A stretch of DNA of 64,000 bases from Archivesica marissinica (taxonomy: Eukaryota; Mollusca; Bivalvia; Venerida; Vesicomyidae): positions 17,947,579 through 18,011,578 of the forward strand of contig CM026390.1 in assembly GCA_014843695.1 (NCBI GenBank), given 5' to 3'. Made by a program: the position numbers and the translations under genes. Shown here one piece after another: positions 12,005-24,030 of the stretch (positions are counted from its first letter, which is position 1; every line of letters begins with the position of its first letter). Under the pieces are notes generated by a model. The model was not told where the DNA came from and did not search any database. It saw only the letters and a program-made list of their open reading frames with translations.

Positions 12005-12228
12005 TCATTTATCAAAGTCGTGATTGCGCAGTTCGAATCCGGTGTGAAAGGTGCGGAATTGGAGCCCAACTGGAGCAGTTACGAGTGTGCCCTTAGGCAA
12101 GGTATTTGCATTCCACGTTGCCCCTTCTCTCTCCCTCGTGGCGATGAATTCCATCATGAATGAGGTATCGAGAGTGATTAATATTTATATAAAGTTGTAA
12201 GAACTGTTTCGCAATCGATAAAATAAAT
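12005..12228 (+). mobile_element. SINE-C copy, diverged head
   Basis: Body CCCTTAGGCAAGG, TCTCTCCCTCGTGGCGATG and tail AACTGTTTCGCAATCGA. A ~14-bp insertion is seen near the tail. Confidence 0.78.
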
Positions 12229-12309
12229 TAAAAAACTATATATCAAACTTGATTTTATATATATATTATATTATACACGATATCTTATATTGTTTGTACA
12301 CACCTGACT

Positions 12310-12905
12310 TTTCTAATCATGTTAATTTGGCTTTCTGGAGATGTTCATCCGAACCCAGGCCCAGGTACATCCACTGACAGATCGAACTCTTCTCGGATGA
12401 CTTGTCAAAAAACCTCTCATTTACGCATGTGTGTGTTTTACGTTTATTTATCGTCACTACCGGTTGCCCATATGAGCGACGCCTCCTGAAGAGATTAGTC
12501 ATCTTAGATTTTTGGACGATAGTGCAATGATATATATAGAGAGAGACACATTCCAGGGTCTCCTCTGGTTCTTTTACGTCCGCGGTTTAAGGCACCGACA
12601 CGAGCCCTCGGTTTAACGTCCCATCTGAAAGATTGTTAACTTTATTAAGGTCAGACGGGGATCGAACCTGCGTCAGTTATGCATTACAATGAGCAGAGTA
12701 TTCGTTACAAGCTAGACTGTCTATGCTGAATGTAAAGATTTTAACATCCTCTCCCTTTCTGAAACAACATGGCTAAATGCCAACATCTGTCAACAAAATA
12801 TGGCTTTAGACAATGTTCATGAACCCGGAAGAAAAGACGGGATTGGAGAGAGTCATGGTGGTGTCATTTTATATGTTAAAAATACACTACATTATAAAGA
12901 CAAGA
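12310..12905 (+). pseudogene. LINE 5' ORF2 fragment with a 2A-like motif and part of an APE endonuclease, split by a SINE
   Basis: Codons 12331-12363 read LSGDVHPNPGP, which fits the 2A-like (GD-x-x-x-NPGP) motif present near the start of many APE-type non-LTR retrotransposons. From 12757 a second piece reads LSETTWLNANI...GGVILYVKNTLHYK, matching the endonuclease region containing (T/S)ETWLN and GGV-(A/I)-(I/L)-Y. A minus-strand SINE-A (12427-12715) sits between the two. The copy ends abruptly where a SINE-C begins at 12907. Confidence 0.65.
12427..12715 (-). mobile_element. SINE-A copy inserted in a LINE
   Basis: Full-length on the minus strand with a decayed head. It splits the LINE fragment that carries the 2A-like motif. 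Confidence 0.82.
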
Positions 12906-12906
12906 A

Positions 12907-13130
12907 GACAGGAAGTCGTGATAGTGCAGTGGTAGAGCTTTCGCTTCAGGTGCGAAATACCCTGAGTTCGCGCCCAACTGGAGCCGTTACGATTGTGCCC
13001 TTAAGTAAGGCATTTAAATTTCACATTGCCTCTTCTCTCTATTCCTCGATAGATTCCATCAGGAATGAGGTTTCGAGATTGATTAATGTAAGTTGTAGGA
13101 ACTTGTTTCACAGTCGAGCTAAAATAAACA
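12907..13130 (+). mobile_element. SINE-C copy with Leu(CAG)-like tRNA head
   Basis: Head GTCGTGATAGTGCAGTGGTA with anticodon arm TTCGC-TTCAGGT-GCGAA (anticodon CAG), box B-like GAGTTCG, and a body as in the other C copies. It is directly followed by a minus-strand SINE-D. Confidence 0.82.
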
Positions 13131-13133
13131 TGT

Positions 13134-13397
13134 TATTGTTATATTTAGGGTTTTACGCCTGCATCAGCACCATTTTGGGCTATATCGCCGGTGGGCAGTT
13201 TACTTAACAGCACCTTTCCTGGGCAGGCTCCAGCGGTTAACCAGTACTTGGGTGCACCAACCTCCGTAAGAAACTGCCAACGGTTTCATATAAATGAGAC
13301 ACGGTCTGAGCGGGGCTCGAACCCGTGACCATCAGTGATGATAGGTCACAGCGGTATACAAGTCAGCGACCTTAACCACTCGACCACGGAGGCGGAC
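13134..13397 (-). mobile_element. SINE-D copy, full length, long-tail variant
   Basis: Minus strand: complete head, body, and the GCGATATAGCCCAAAATGG...GCTGATGCAGGCG tail. Confidence 0.85.
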
Positions 13398-13647
13398 CTG
13401 TATAAACTAAGCGCAGATAATTCCCACACTATACAAGTAATCATTTAAATTTAATTATTATTTCCTTGATACACATACATAATGTTCTATATTCCAGAAC
13501 ACATCTTCATAGCAGCATCTAAGCTGTATAGATTTTGATTTTAATATACTTAGGATGTAAGAAACGTTTTCTACTGTTGCTAAGTGTGTAACAATCAAAC
13601 AAATAATGACATGCACCACCAATAGATGTATTGCAAACAATGGTTAT

Positions 13648-13872
13648 CCGATTAGCGCAGTGGTTAGGGCTCTCGCTTCTCACAAATGTCATCTGGGTTC
13701 GATCATCGGACCGGGAAGTATGTTAGATGGTACGGTTAGATCGGACAGGTGGGTTTTCTCCGGGTAGTCCGGTTTTCTCCCACACGAATGACCACATTTA
13801 TGCTTTCAACCGCGCCAACGAGAGTGATTAATATAAGTTTTTAGAACTTGCTTCGCAATAGTTATAAAATAG
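13648..13872 (+). mobile_element. SINE-B copy
   Basis: Full-length; the box A core is mutated (GCGCAGTGGTTAGGGCTC). Confidence 0.82.
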
Positions 13873-13879
13873 AGAAAGC

Positions 13880-15560
13880 TTAAACTGTATTGCAAAGCGT
13901 GCATATGCTTCTTGGAAGTTCAGTTCCTTCCAGCTCCCTTGCGGATATAACGGAGCTCCATTGACGGACAATAAATGGACGCCAACTAATTTCCCCAGTT
14001 ACAGCTGTACTGCGCGTATACTTACCATAGCCAAGATAACATCTCATTGCACGATTTTGCAATTTTAAGTGTTTATACAAGAAACAGTTGTGCACCCAAA
14101 CTGTTGCATCACACGCTATCACAGGCCAAACAACAGAATCATATAATTTAGTAAAATAAAAAATACTACACCGCTTATTAATTTGCATTTAGCAATGAGC
14201 AGTCCCAAAGCTCGACGTGCAATTTGAGCAATCTTCTTGGCCGTGACATTCATATCTATATATTCTTGAAGTACAACTCCAAGATACGCATACATAATAA
14301 TTACATATCAACAAAAATAATCGTTTCAGTTGTTTCCATATGTAAAACTAACATCAGACATTGCATGCAGCTCTGGCCGAACGTTATAATATTTACCTTT
14401 GCTATTGTTAATTGACATGCCATATTAATCACTAGTCATCTAATGAATTCAACAGTACTTGCACATCTTTCAAGAGCATTATCTCCTAACAATACTATGC
14501 CATCAGCATAGAGTAACATGCATACAATTTCGGTTATCAGTCCTACTCCTATATCAAGAGACATACGGTATAGCATTAAGTCATTTATGTATATATTAAA
14601 CAGCACAGGTGATAAAATACAACCTTGTCTCAATCGCAATGAACATCGAACCATTCTGTCTTGTATGAATTAACTCTTATACATGATGCAACATATGAAT
14701 AAAGCGATTTGATGGCATTTAATATTTTCACAGAACCACCTGTATCCTGTAATGTTTTCCACAGCTTAGAACGGGTAATAAAATCGTATGCTTTGCTAAA
14801 GTCAATGAATGCCGTAAGGTTACGCTTCTCTCTTGTGTTAATTAAATTGACTATGGTCAGTAGTGCTTCTCTTCTTAATGAAACCCATCTGTTCATCTGA
14901 CAATATGTTATTATCTTCTGCCCAACAGCTCAATCTGTCATATAGAATGGTACACTACATAGTACACATGCTACACGCCAGGGCGATACCATTGTAAGAT
15001 AATGGGTCTCTTGCATCAGCTGTACCATACTTGGCTTTTGGATTAATGCTACATGTATTCCAAATACTTGGCACAATACCCTTAGAACTTCAGACGGTAC
15101 AATCGATACAATTTGCTTTACCATGTTTGGCCTTATCAATAGCCCTCTTAGCATCAATTATGAAAATATTACCATTACCCGGAACATGTACACTCACGTC
15201 ATCAGGTAAACGTTCATGAGTATTTGGCATACAATAGCCTAGATTAACTCTGTTAAAGAAACAGCTAAACTCACACCTCCATTTAGTTAAGATATCATCA
15301 ACAGTTGAAAAACTGGATCCATCATTTAGAAAACACTAATTTGTATACATTCAGTGCAATGTTTAAACTAGTGTTAAATGTTGTACCTCAATTGTCATTA
15401 TGTATGACCTGAAAGAAGAAAAATGTTTGCGTTTGTATTCAAAGTTGATTTGTGTAATTATATAGCGACTTTTCAGCGTTGGAGTAAGGCGTCCATGTAC
15501 AACCCGGGGCATTACTTCAGAAAAGGGCATCCGGGCAGAAGCACTGATCTTCCGCAAGCC
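13880..15560 (-). pseudogene. Decayed non-LTR retrotransposon ORF2 (reverse transcriptase to C terminus)
   Basis: Pieces in different minus frames are collinear. They are DARDPLSYNGIALA-like sequence near 15000, EALLTIVNLINTREK and AFIDFSKAYD (RT motif A) in 14630-14896, and RLRQGCILSPVLFNIYIND (motif B) plus LLYADGIVLL (motif C) in 14436-14654. The last piece, 13880-14188, has LKLQNRAMRCYLG and RPFIVRQW. Motif C reads YADG instead of YADD, losing a catalytic aspartate at about 14500, and frameshifts separate the pieces. It belongs among the APE-type LINEs by general look; the exact clade is not assigned. Confidence 0.8.
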
Positions 15561-15689
15561 AGCTGTATGGATAGCGTACTCACATGAACTAATATTGACA
15601 CCCTTGATATTTTAACATGCTTAAACTTGTAGCACGTGTAAATATATCTTGATCGGCAGCAGTAGAATAGGCTAAGCTTAGTTTATTTT

Positions 15690-16145
15690 TAGGTCAGACG
15701 GTGTTATTGATATAGTGGTCTGGGATTGGTTGAAAATGTGTAGGGAAGCCCTTAAGTGTTATTGATACATGAACTGATTGGCTGAGTAGGTATTGTTAGC
15801 AATAGTGAAAATGACTTCTAAATATTAAAATACAATATATGAGCTGCATTTTGGAATATTTTAGAATATTTGCATACTATTTGGGTAAACACCATATTAT
15901 AAATACAGGTGTCTGTGCAACTTTCACTACCAAATTACATTCAGAGTAGGGGGTGGGTGCCTTTGGTGGGAAATAAATATCTGCAATTCATCAACCTCAT
16001 TGAAATTTGACATTTTCCTATGGCTCAATGGCAAGTCTGTTGAAAACTACTGTCTATTGTGCCAAACTATTTTTTGGGACAATCTAATTTCACTGTGTGT
16101 TATAATGGTGGCCTATGGAAATTGCAATAGCGGTGTCTGACCTTA
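15690..16145 (+). mobile_element. ~450-bp inverted-repeat element, left partner
   Basis: Ends GGTCAGACGGTGTTATTGAT and ATTGCAATAGCGGTGTCTGA(CC) form short terminal inverted repeats. The whole body matches the reverse complement of 23588-24030. Confidence 0.82.
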
Positions 16146-16447
16146 TACAAATGTATTTGTATGGGTCAGTCAGAACACCATACATTATATTATAATACAC
16201 CACGAATGCGACATGCACTGGGGGCCTTCAGAATACCACCAGTATATAGCTGGTTTATATTTGTCAACAACAGCATCTACGTGTAAGCTGCTCGCCCATA
16301 TGGTTTACCGGCGGCGAGGGTAAATAAATGGAATCATCATCATCTACGTTTAAGCATATGAGCAATCTCCGACGTAAATTTTATGTTTCCAATTCGCTTT
16401 CGAAGTTTTACTTAAACTCAAACATTCAATGTGCAAGTGCTGTTGGA

Positions 16448-16640
16448 ACCCATATGAGCGACGCCTCCTGAAGAGATTAGTCATTTTAGCCCATCTGTAC
16501 GGTGTACAGTACCGACACGAGACCTCGGTTTAAAGTCCCACCTGAAAGACTGTTAATTTTAAAAGGGTCAGATGGTGGATCGAACCTGCGATCCCTGGAT
16601 TACTAAAGGGCGTATCACAAGCTACCAGGGTGGTTTTGTG
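16448..16640 (-). mobile_element. SINE-A copy, internally deleted
   Basis: Minus-strand tail, CTAATCTCTTCAGGAGG block and head are present. The central GAACCAGAGGAGA part is missing. Confidence 0.75.
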
Positions 16641-16899
16641 TGCGCTGTTTCGGTTTACGTAATCCAGTTCTCGTTCACTACGGTGTCTTGGACGTGACAG
16701 GTGATTGCGTATATCAACTACTGTTCACATAAAAACAGTGACAACGTACTTTATTCTCCTGACAGTTAGCGTGATTACAAAACCGTGATGGGAAGGCTTA
16801 ATTAAGCACGAAAATAATAGAGAACGGGTTGATAGATGGCTTCCATAACAACTGAAGTTATGCAACAATTCTTTTCTCTTGCCATATGCCATTCAAAAT

Positions 16900-17252
16900 A
16901 CAATCCCGTAGCTAGGGGTGGGTATCCGCGCCGTCGGACGACACGCCCCATAATTCCCCGAAGTCCACGTTTGCATGCACTCTATCAGAATGTTTACACA
17001 GTTACTATAATATTGATGAAAGCAACAATTGGGGATAGTTTATAAAGGCTTTCTCTGACCTTTCTCTGTATGCGGTATGTTCTTAACTATGTACAATGCA
17101 GGAAATGGCGTTTCAGACCATCTAGATTTCAAGATTTTCGGGGGGCATGCCTCCGGACCCCTAAGCGGCATCGGTCCCTTCGGGACCTCAAAGTCCCATC
17201 TCGACCTCGAAACAACCCCCTCATAAAAAAAAGATGGCTACGGCCCTGAACT
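16900..17252. mobile_element. Possible DNA transposon fragment with CCGTAGC termini
   Basis: CCCGTAGCTAGGGGTGGGTA on the left and GATGGCTACGGCCCTGAA on the right are weak inverted ends. GGGGGGCATGCCTCCGGACC in between resembles stretches at 25730-25800 and 41190-41280. Confidence 0.45.
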
Positions 17253-17566
17253 ATAAATCATTATCTTAGAAGTGTACTGTTCCAGTAGTTTACTTTGTGA
17301 TCCCTGCAATCCACCAGAACGTAGTACAGTGATTGATATCACCAGCAACATTCTACGTCAATCAACAAACGTAACAATCGCCCATTTTTTTATAAAGAAG
17401 CTACATGTAACTGATATACGTGTAGATATATTTCAGTTAGAGCTATATTATGCGCAAAATAGTTAGGCTAACTCATATACTGTATATTTAGGCAATATTT
17501 ATGACAATACAATATGTTTTATTGCAAAATCGGCAATAACCTTGACCTTGGCAATACAATATATAT

Positions 17567-18328
17567 TAGGGATGTCAACGAGTACTCGATCGAACGTCCG
17601 AGTATCGAATACTTTTCAGATAATCGAGTACTCGGTTAAAACAAATAAAATCAACAACTCTTTATTTTGCGCAAATACGGAGTTGTCTGTGAACAAATCG
17701 TGAGATTAGCGAAACTTCCGCTGTACCAAACAATGCAATATACAGCGTGCCATGGTGATTAACAATACCTGTATATCACACAGAGCCGGCTACAGTGACC
17801 GAATAATTAAGGTGTTGATTCAACTTAATTGGGAAGCGTAAGTTTGATGCAAATTATTTTATCATTGTCTACTGAGGCGGGTCGTCCGATTGTCTGTCGT
17901 GTGAATGACATATTTTGTCTGGTGGTCGGAACTTGTTTTGATGTTATAATTGATTACTCAATTTAGAACTTTAAGCAGCTACCCATAGCAGGGCAATACC
18001 GAAATAGTTGTTAAATAATAAATATCGTAACGTTTGCCATTAACGTTAACGCTGTTAAACGGTGAAGAGATCTTTAGAATATAATAGTAGTATAGTAATA
18101 TAAGTGAATTGTGAGAATGCCTCCACCTAAATCTGTGGTATGGAAGTATTTTGAAAGACTTGACAACACATCAAAGCAATGAATTGATTAAAAGCAGGAC
18201 CAAACTGATTGACGAGACAAGAAGCATAATCCACGGTAACGGTAACCGAGTACTCGAGTACTCGAGTACTCGATCGAATACCTTTCCGAGTACCCGAGTA
18301 CCAAAATCACTACTCGTTGACATCCCTA
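17567..18328. mobile_element. hAT-type non-autonomous element with 8-bp target duplication
   Basis: It starts TAGGGATGTCAACGAGTA and ends with the inverted form TACTCGTTGACATCCCTA. Both sides are flanked by ATATATAT (17559-17566 and 18329-18336), the 8-bp duplication expected of hAT elements. Subterminal CGAGTACTCG palindromes occur near both ends, three in tandem at the right end. Element length is 762 bp. It split an 85-bp tandem repeat, whose units continue on both sides. Confidence 0.88.
18117..18182 (+). pseudogene. Remnant of a BED-type zinc-finger start of a hAT transposase
   Basis: Inside the hAT element a 21-codon frame reads MPPPKSVVWKYFERLDNTSK before a stop. The (S/H)VWKYF pattern is the start of BED zinc fingers that open many hAT transposases. 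Everything downstream is deleted, so this is a deletion derivative of an autonomous copy. Confidence 0.65.
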
Positions 18329-18837
18329 ATATATATACATAACAGTATACATTGGTATGAGAAACAAAATGTTTTATTGCAAAATCGGCAATAACCTTGA
18401 CCTTTAGCAATACAATATATATACATTATAGTATATGTGGCATGAGAAACAAAATGTTTTATTGCAAAATCGGAAATAACCTTGACCTTTGGCAATACAA
18501 TATGCATACATAATAGTATACATGGCATTAGAAGCAAAATGTTTTATTGCAAAATCTGCAATAACCTTGACCTTTGGCAATACAATATGCATACATAATA
18601 GTATACATGGCATGAGAAACAAAATGTTTTATTGCAAAATCTCAATAATCTTGCCTTTAGCAATACAATATACATACATAATTGTATACATGGCATGAGA
18701 AACAAATTGTAACCTACACAAATTACATTAATAATATGTTGACATCGTGTTACTTAAAGCAACGATAAACCAGCTACGAAGCTATATGATCAATACATGA
18801 ACGTGCATATACAATATATTATGTTCTCCAACAATTA

Positions 18838-19060
18838 AGGCTCCCCCGCGGCTTGGTGGTTAATGTCAAATCACCTTCCCTCACCGCTGTATAGGTTCCT
18901 AATCGCATAGAGGTGTCGAATTCTTTCAAATGAGGAATATATCGAGCATGTTTGCGGAATGTCTGTGGTGTACTTCCGTGCCTTGAATACTGGTCAGAGT
19001 GGCACCCGAATAATTCCTCTACCATTAATAGCCATATGACCTAAGCGGCTGTTGTGACTT
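18838..19060 (+). mobile_element. SINE-F copy, diverged
   Basis: CCCGCGGCTTGGTGGTTAAT head, a TAGAGGTGTCGAATTCTTTC body and the ATATGACCTAAGCGGC...GTGACTTTAACC end. Confidence 0.65.
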
Positions 19061-19714
19061 TAACCCCCTCCCCCCAAAGAGACACATTTAGAGTATGTGA
19101 ATGCATATTTATGTAGTTACGGAATGAATCGCTGGGTTAATAGTTTCCATCTATGCATGAACTCATTTAGGCATGGTTAAAGTATGTGGAGACCGAAGGC
19201 ATCCACGCTAATGATAAACACGTTCAATGTGGTTCATATCCTTGTGGAAACTATCAACCCGCGATTCATTACTTATATTTACTCTTATTATTCTTTTCAC
19301 AGCGGAAATATAGCACACTTCGCATTACAGTCCAGATTTGCAACATACCGTGTGCATGAACAGGTAAATAGGTCATCCTTGGAACAGCGTAAACTGTAAG
19401 ACATGCCTTTTCTCGCGACAGAAGATACCTAATACCGCGAATGCGCATGCCCGTAACTTTGAGTGCGCATGTCAGCTGCACATCATTAGTTGAGAAGCCT
19501 CATACGAACTTGTATGCAATCAGTGCGCATGCCTTCATCGAAGGAAATGCAATAGCGATGCTAATATTGCAAAATGAATAGACACTCTCGGTACTAAATT
19601 TCGCATATTCAATTCAATTCAGCTTTATTGGCATTATCAGCAATACATTGCCTTTGGCCATTTACATAAGTATAAACTATGGCAACTGAAAGACAAAGAC
19701 AAATACATACATAC

Positions 19715-19890
<176 letters not shown>

Positions 19891-19949
19891 TAATGCACAC
19901 TTGGGGCTTATCTCTCTGCACACCATTGAAGTATGACCAGTAAGCTTGA

Positions 19950-22900
19950 TTTTTATTACTAGCTAGTCTACTAGTACGTTTGATGGTTAGTACCAGCTAG
20001 TCTACCAGGACGTTTGATGGTTAGTACCAGTTAGTCTACCTGTAAGTTTGATGGTTAGTACCAGCTAGTCTACCAGGAAGGTTGATCGTTAGTACCATCT
20101 AGTCTACCAGTAAGCTTGATGGTTAGTACCTGCTAGTCTACCAGTAAGTTTGATGGTTAGTACCTGCTAGTCTACCAGTAAGCTTGATGGTTAGTACCTC
20201 CTAGTCTACCAGTAAGTTTGATGGTTAGTACCAGGTGGTCTACCAGTAAGTTTGATGGTTAGTACCAGCCAGTCTACCAGTAAGATTGATGGTTAGTACC
20301 AGCTAGTCTACAAGTAAGTTTAATGTTTATTACCAGCTAGTCTACCAGTAAGTTTGATGGTTAGTACCAGCCAGTCTACCTGTAAGTGTGATGGTTAGTA
20401 CCAGCTAGTCTACCAGTAAGTATGATGGTTAGTACCAGCTAGTCTACCAGTAAGTGTGATGGTTAATACAAGCTAGTCTATCAGTAGGTTTGATGGTTAG
20501 CACAAGCTAGTATATCAGTAAGTTTGATGGTTAGTACCAGCTAGTCTACCTGTAGGTTTGATGGTTAGTACCAGGTAGTCTACCAGTAAGTGGTATGGTT
20601 AGTACTAGCTAGTCTATCAGGAAGCTTGATGGTTAGTACCAGCTAGTCTACCAGGAAGTTTGATGGTTAGTACCAGCTAGTATACCAGCACGTTTGATGG
20701 TTAGTACCAACTAGTATACCTGTAAGTTTGATGGTTAGTACCAGCTAGTCTACCAGGAAGTGTGATGGTTAGTACCAGATAGTCTACCAGGACACTTGAT
20801 GGTTAGTACCAGGTAGTCTTCCAGTAAGTTTGATGGTTAGTACCAGCTAGTCTACCTGTAAGTTTGATGGTTAGTACCAGTTAGTCTACCAGGAAGTGTG
20901 ATGGTTAGTACCAGCTAGTCTACCAGGACACTTGATGATTAGTACCAGGTATTCTACCATGAAGTTTGATGGTTAGTACCAGCTAGTCTACCAGGAAGCT
21001 TGATGGTTAGTACCAGCTAATCTACCAGTAAGTTTGATGGTTAGTACCAGCTAGTCTACCTGTACGTTTCATTGTTAGTACCAGGTAGTCTACCAGTAAG
21101 CTTGATGGTTAGTACCAGCTAGTCTACCAGGAAGCTTGATGGTTAGTACCAGCTAGTCTACCTGTAAGTTTGATGGTTAGTACCAGCTAGTCTACCAGGA
21201 AACTTGATGGTTAGTACCAGCTAGTCTACCAGTAAGTTTAATGGTTAGTACCAGCTAGTCTATCAGGAAGCTTGATGGTTAGTACCAGCTAGTCTACCTG
21301 TATGTTTGATGGTTAGTACTAGGTAGTCTACCAGTAAGTTTGATGGTTAGTACTAGCTAGTCTATCAGGAGGTTTGATGGTTAGTATCAGCTAGTATACC
21401 AGGATGTTTGATGGTTAGTACTAGCTAGTCTATCAGGAAGCTTGCTGGTTAGTACCAGCTAGTCTACCAGTAAGCTTGATGGTTAGTACCATCTAGTATA
21501 TCAGGAAGCTTGATGGTTAGTACCAGCTAGTCTACCTGTAAGTTTGATGGTTAGTACCAGCTTGCCTACCAGGAAGTTTGATGGTTAGTACCAGCTAGTC
21601 TACCAGTAAGCTTGATTGTTAGTACCAGCTAGTCTACTAGTACGTTTGATGGTTAGTACCAGTTAGTCTACCTGTAAGTTTGATGGTTAGTACCAGCTAG
21701 TCTACCAGTAAGTGTGATGGTTAGTACCAGCTAGTATACCAGTAAGTTTGATGGTTAGTACCAGCTGGTCTACCAGGAAGCTTGATGGTTAGTACCAGCT
21801 AGTCTACCAGTAACTTTAATGTGTATTACCAGCTAGTCTACCAGTAAGTTTGATGGTTAGTACCAGCCAGCCTACCAGTAAGTGTGATGGTTAGTACCAG
21901 CTAGTCTACCAGTAAGTGTGATGGTTAGTACCAGTTAGTCTACCAGTAAGTGTGATGATTAGTACCAGCTAGTCTACCAGTAAGTGTGATGGTTAGTACA
22001 AGCGAGTCTACCAGGATGTTTGATGGTTAGTGCCAGCTAGTCTACTAGGACGTTTGATGGTTAGTACCAGCTAGTCTACCAGTAAGTTTGATGGTTAGTA
22101 CTAGCTAGTCTACGAGGAAGATTGATGGTTAGTACCAGCTAGTCTACCAGGAAGCTTGATGGTTAGTACCAGCTAGTCTACCAGTAAGTGTGATGGTTAG
22201 TACCAGCTAGTCTACTTGTAAGCTTGATGGTTAGTACCAGCTAGTATACCAGTAAGTTTGATGGTTAGTACCAGCTAGTCTACGAGGAAGTTTGATGGTT
22301 AGTACCAGGTAGTCTACCAGGAAGATTGATGGTTAGTACCAGCTAGTCTACCAGTAAGCTTGATGGTTAGTACCAGCTAGTCTACCAGTAAGTTTGATGG
22401 TTAGTACCAGCTAGTCTACGAGGAAGCTTGATGGTTAGTACCAGCTAGTCTACCAGGAAGCTTGATGGTTAGTACCAGCTAGTCTACCAGTAAGTTTGAT
22501 GGTTAGTACCAGCTAGTCTACCAGTAAGTGTGATGGTTAGTACAAGCGAGTCTACCAGGATGTTTGATGGTTAGTGCCAGCTAGTCTACTAGGACGTTTG
22601 ATGGTTAGTACCAGCTAGTCTACCAGTAAGTGTGATGGTTAGTACAAGCGAGTCTACCAGATGTTTGATGGTTAGTGCCAGCTAGTCTACTAGGACGTTT
22701 GATGGTTAGTACCAGCTAGTCTACCAGTAAGTTTGATGGTTAGTACTAGCTAGTCTACGAGGAAGATTGGTGGTTAGTACCAGCTAGTCTACCAGGAAGC
22801 TTGATGGTTAGTACCAGCTAGTCTACCAGTAAGTTTGATGGTTAGTACCAGCTAGTCTACAAGTAAGCTTGATGGTTAGTACCAGCTAGTATACCAGTAA

Positions 22901-23460
22901 GTTTGATGGTTAGTACCAGCTAGTCTACGAGGAAGTTTGATGGTTAGTACCAGGTAGTCTACCAGGAAGATTGATGGTTAGTACCAGCTAGTCTACCAGT
23001 AAATTTGATGGTTAGTACCAGCTAGTCTACGAGGAAGCTTGATGGTTAGTACCAGCTAGTCTACCAGGAAGCTTGATGGTTAGTACCAGCTAGTCTACCA
23101 GGAAGTTTGATGGTTAGTACCAGCTAGTCTACCAGTAAGTTTGATGGTTAGTACCAGCTAGTCTACCAGTAAGCTTGATGGTTAGTACCAGCTAGTCTAC
23201 CAGGAAGTTTTTTGGTTAGTACCAGCTAGTCTACCAGGAAGCTTGATGGTTAGTACCAGCTAGTCTACCAGGAAGCTTGATGGTTAGTACCAGCTAGTCT
23301 ACCAGGAAGTTTGATGGTTAGTACCAGCTAGTCTACCAGTAAGTTTGATGGTTAGTACCAGCTAGTCTACCAGGAAGCTTGATGGTTAGTACCAGCTAGT
23401 CTACCAGGAAGTTTTTTGGTTAGTACCAGCTAGTCTACGAGGAGGCTTGATGGTTAGTGT
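19950..23460. repeat. 34-bp satellite, about 100 copies, with higher-order structure
   Basis: Unit of the form GATGGTTAGTACCAGCTAGT plus CTACCAGTAAGTTT. Variants at the CAGTAAG/CAGGAAG and TTT/CTT/GTG positions recur in blocks. A ~646-bp (19-unit) block starting near 21995 recurs near 22641, and a 3-unit (102-bp) duplication is seen at 22539/22641. Confidence 0.96.
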
Positions 23461-23587
23461 TGGTGTTCATGGTATTCTCTTGAGTGCGTACAAGTACGTG
23501 GCAACGAGATAGTTATTATTCATAGGATAACAAAGTTTGTGTAATATATTTTCGCACTATTTTAAATGACAGCATTAATTTTACTAA

Positions 23588-24030
23588 TAGTCAGACATCG
23601 CTATTGCAATTTTCATATGTCACCATTATAACACACAGTGCCATCATTATATATTCCCCAAAAATAGTTTGGCACAAACGACAATAGTTTTCAACAGACT
23701 GGCCATTGAGCCACAGGAGGTTGACCGATTGCGTTTTTTTTATTTCCCACTAAAGGCACCCACCCCCTACTCTAAAGGTAATTTGGTGGTGAATGTTGCA
23801 CTGGCACCTGCATTTATAATAAGGTGTATATTTGTCACCAAATAGTATGCAAATATTCTAAAATATTCCAAAATGCAGCTCATATATTATATTTTAATAT
23901 TTAGAAGTCATTTTCACTATTGCTGAAAATACCTACTCAGCCAATCAGGTCATGTATCAATAACACTTAAGGGCTTCCCTACACCTTTTCAACCAACCAC
24001 AGACCACTATATCAATCAAACCGTCAGCCC
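23588..24030 (-). mobile_element. ~450-bp inverted-repeat element, right partner
   Basis: Minus-oriented copy of 15690-16145, moderately diverged (about one difference per 10-15 bp by eye). Confidence 0.82.

Larger units (their letters stand above)
17500..18720. repeat. 85-bp tandem repeat interrupted by the hAT element
   Basis: About five to six copies of an 85-bp unit containing TTTTATTGCAAAATCGGCAA, TAACCTTGACCTTTGGC and GTATACATGGCATGAG. Half a unit lies left of the hAT insertion and the rest right of it (18337-18715). Confidence 0.88.

Noticed and set aside
12800..13207. 135-residue frame as a novel gene
   Set aside because: Only the first ~35 residues are LINE endonuclease; the rest is SINE-C and antisense SINE-D sequence.
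19950..23460. CRISPR-like array
   Set aside because: Units are contiguous, without unique spacers, and the context is a eukaryotic genome; it is a satellite.
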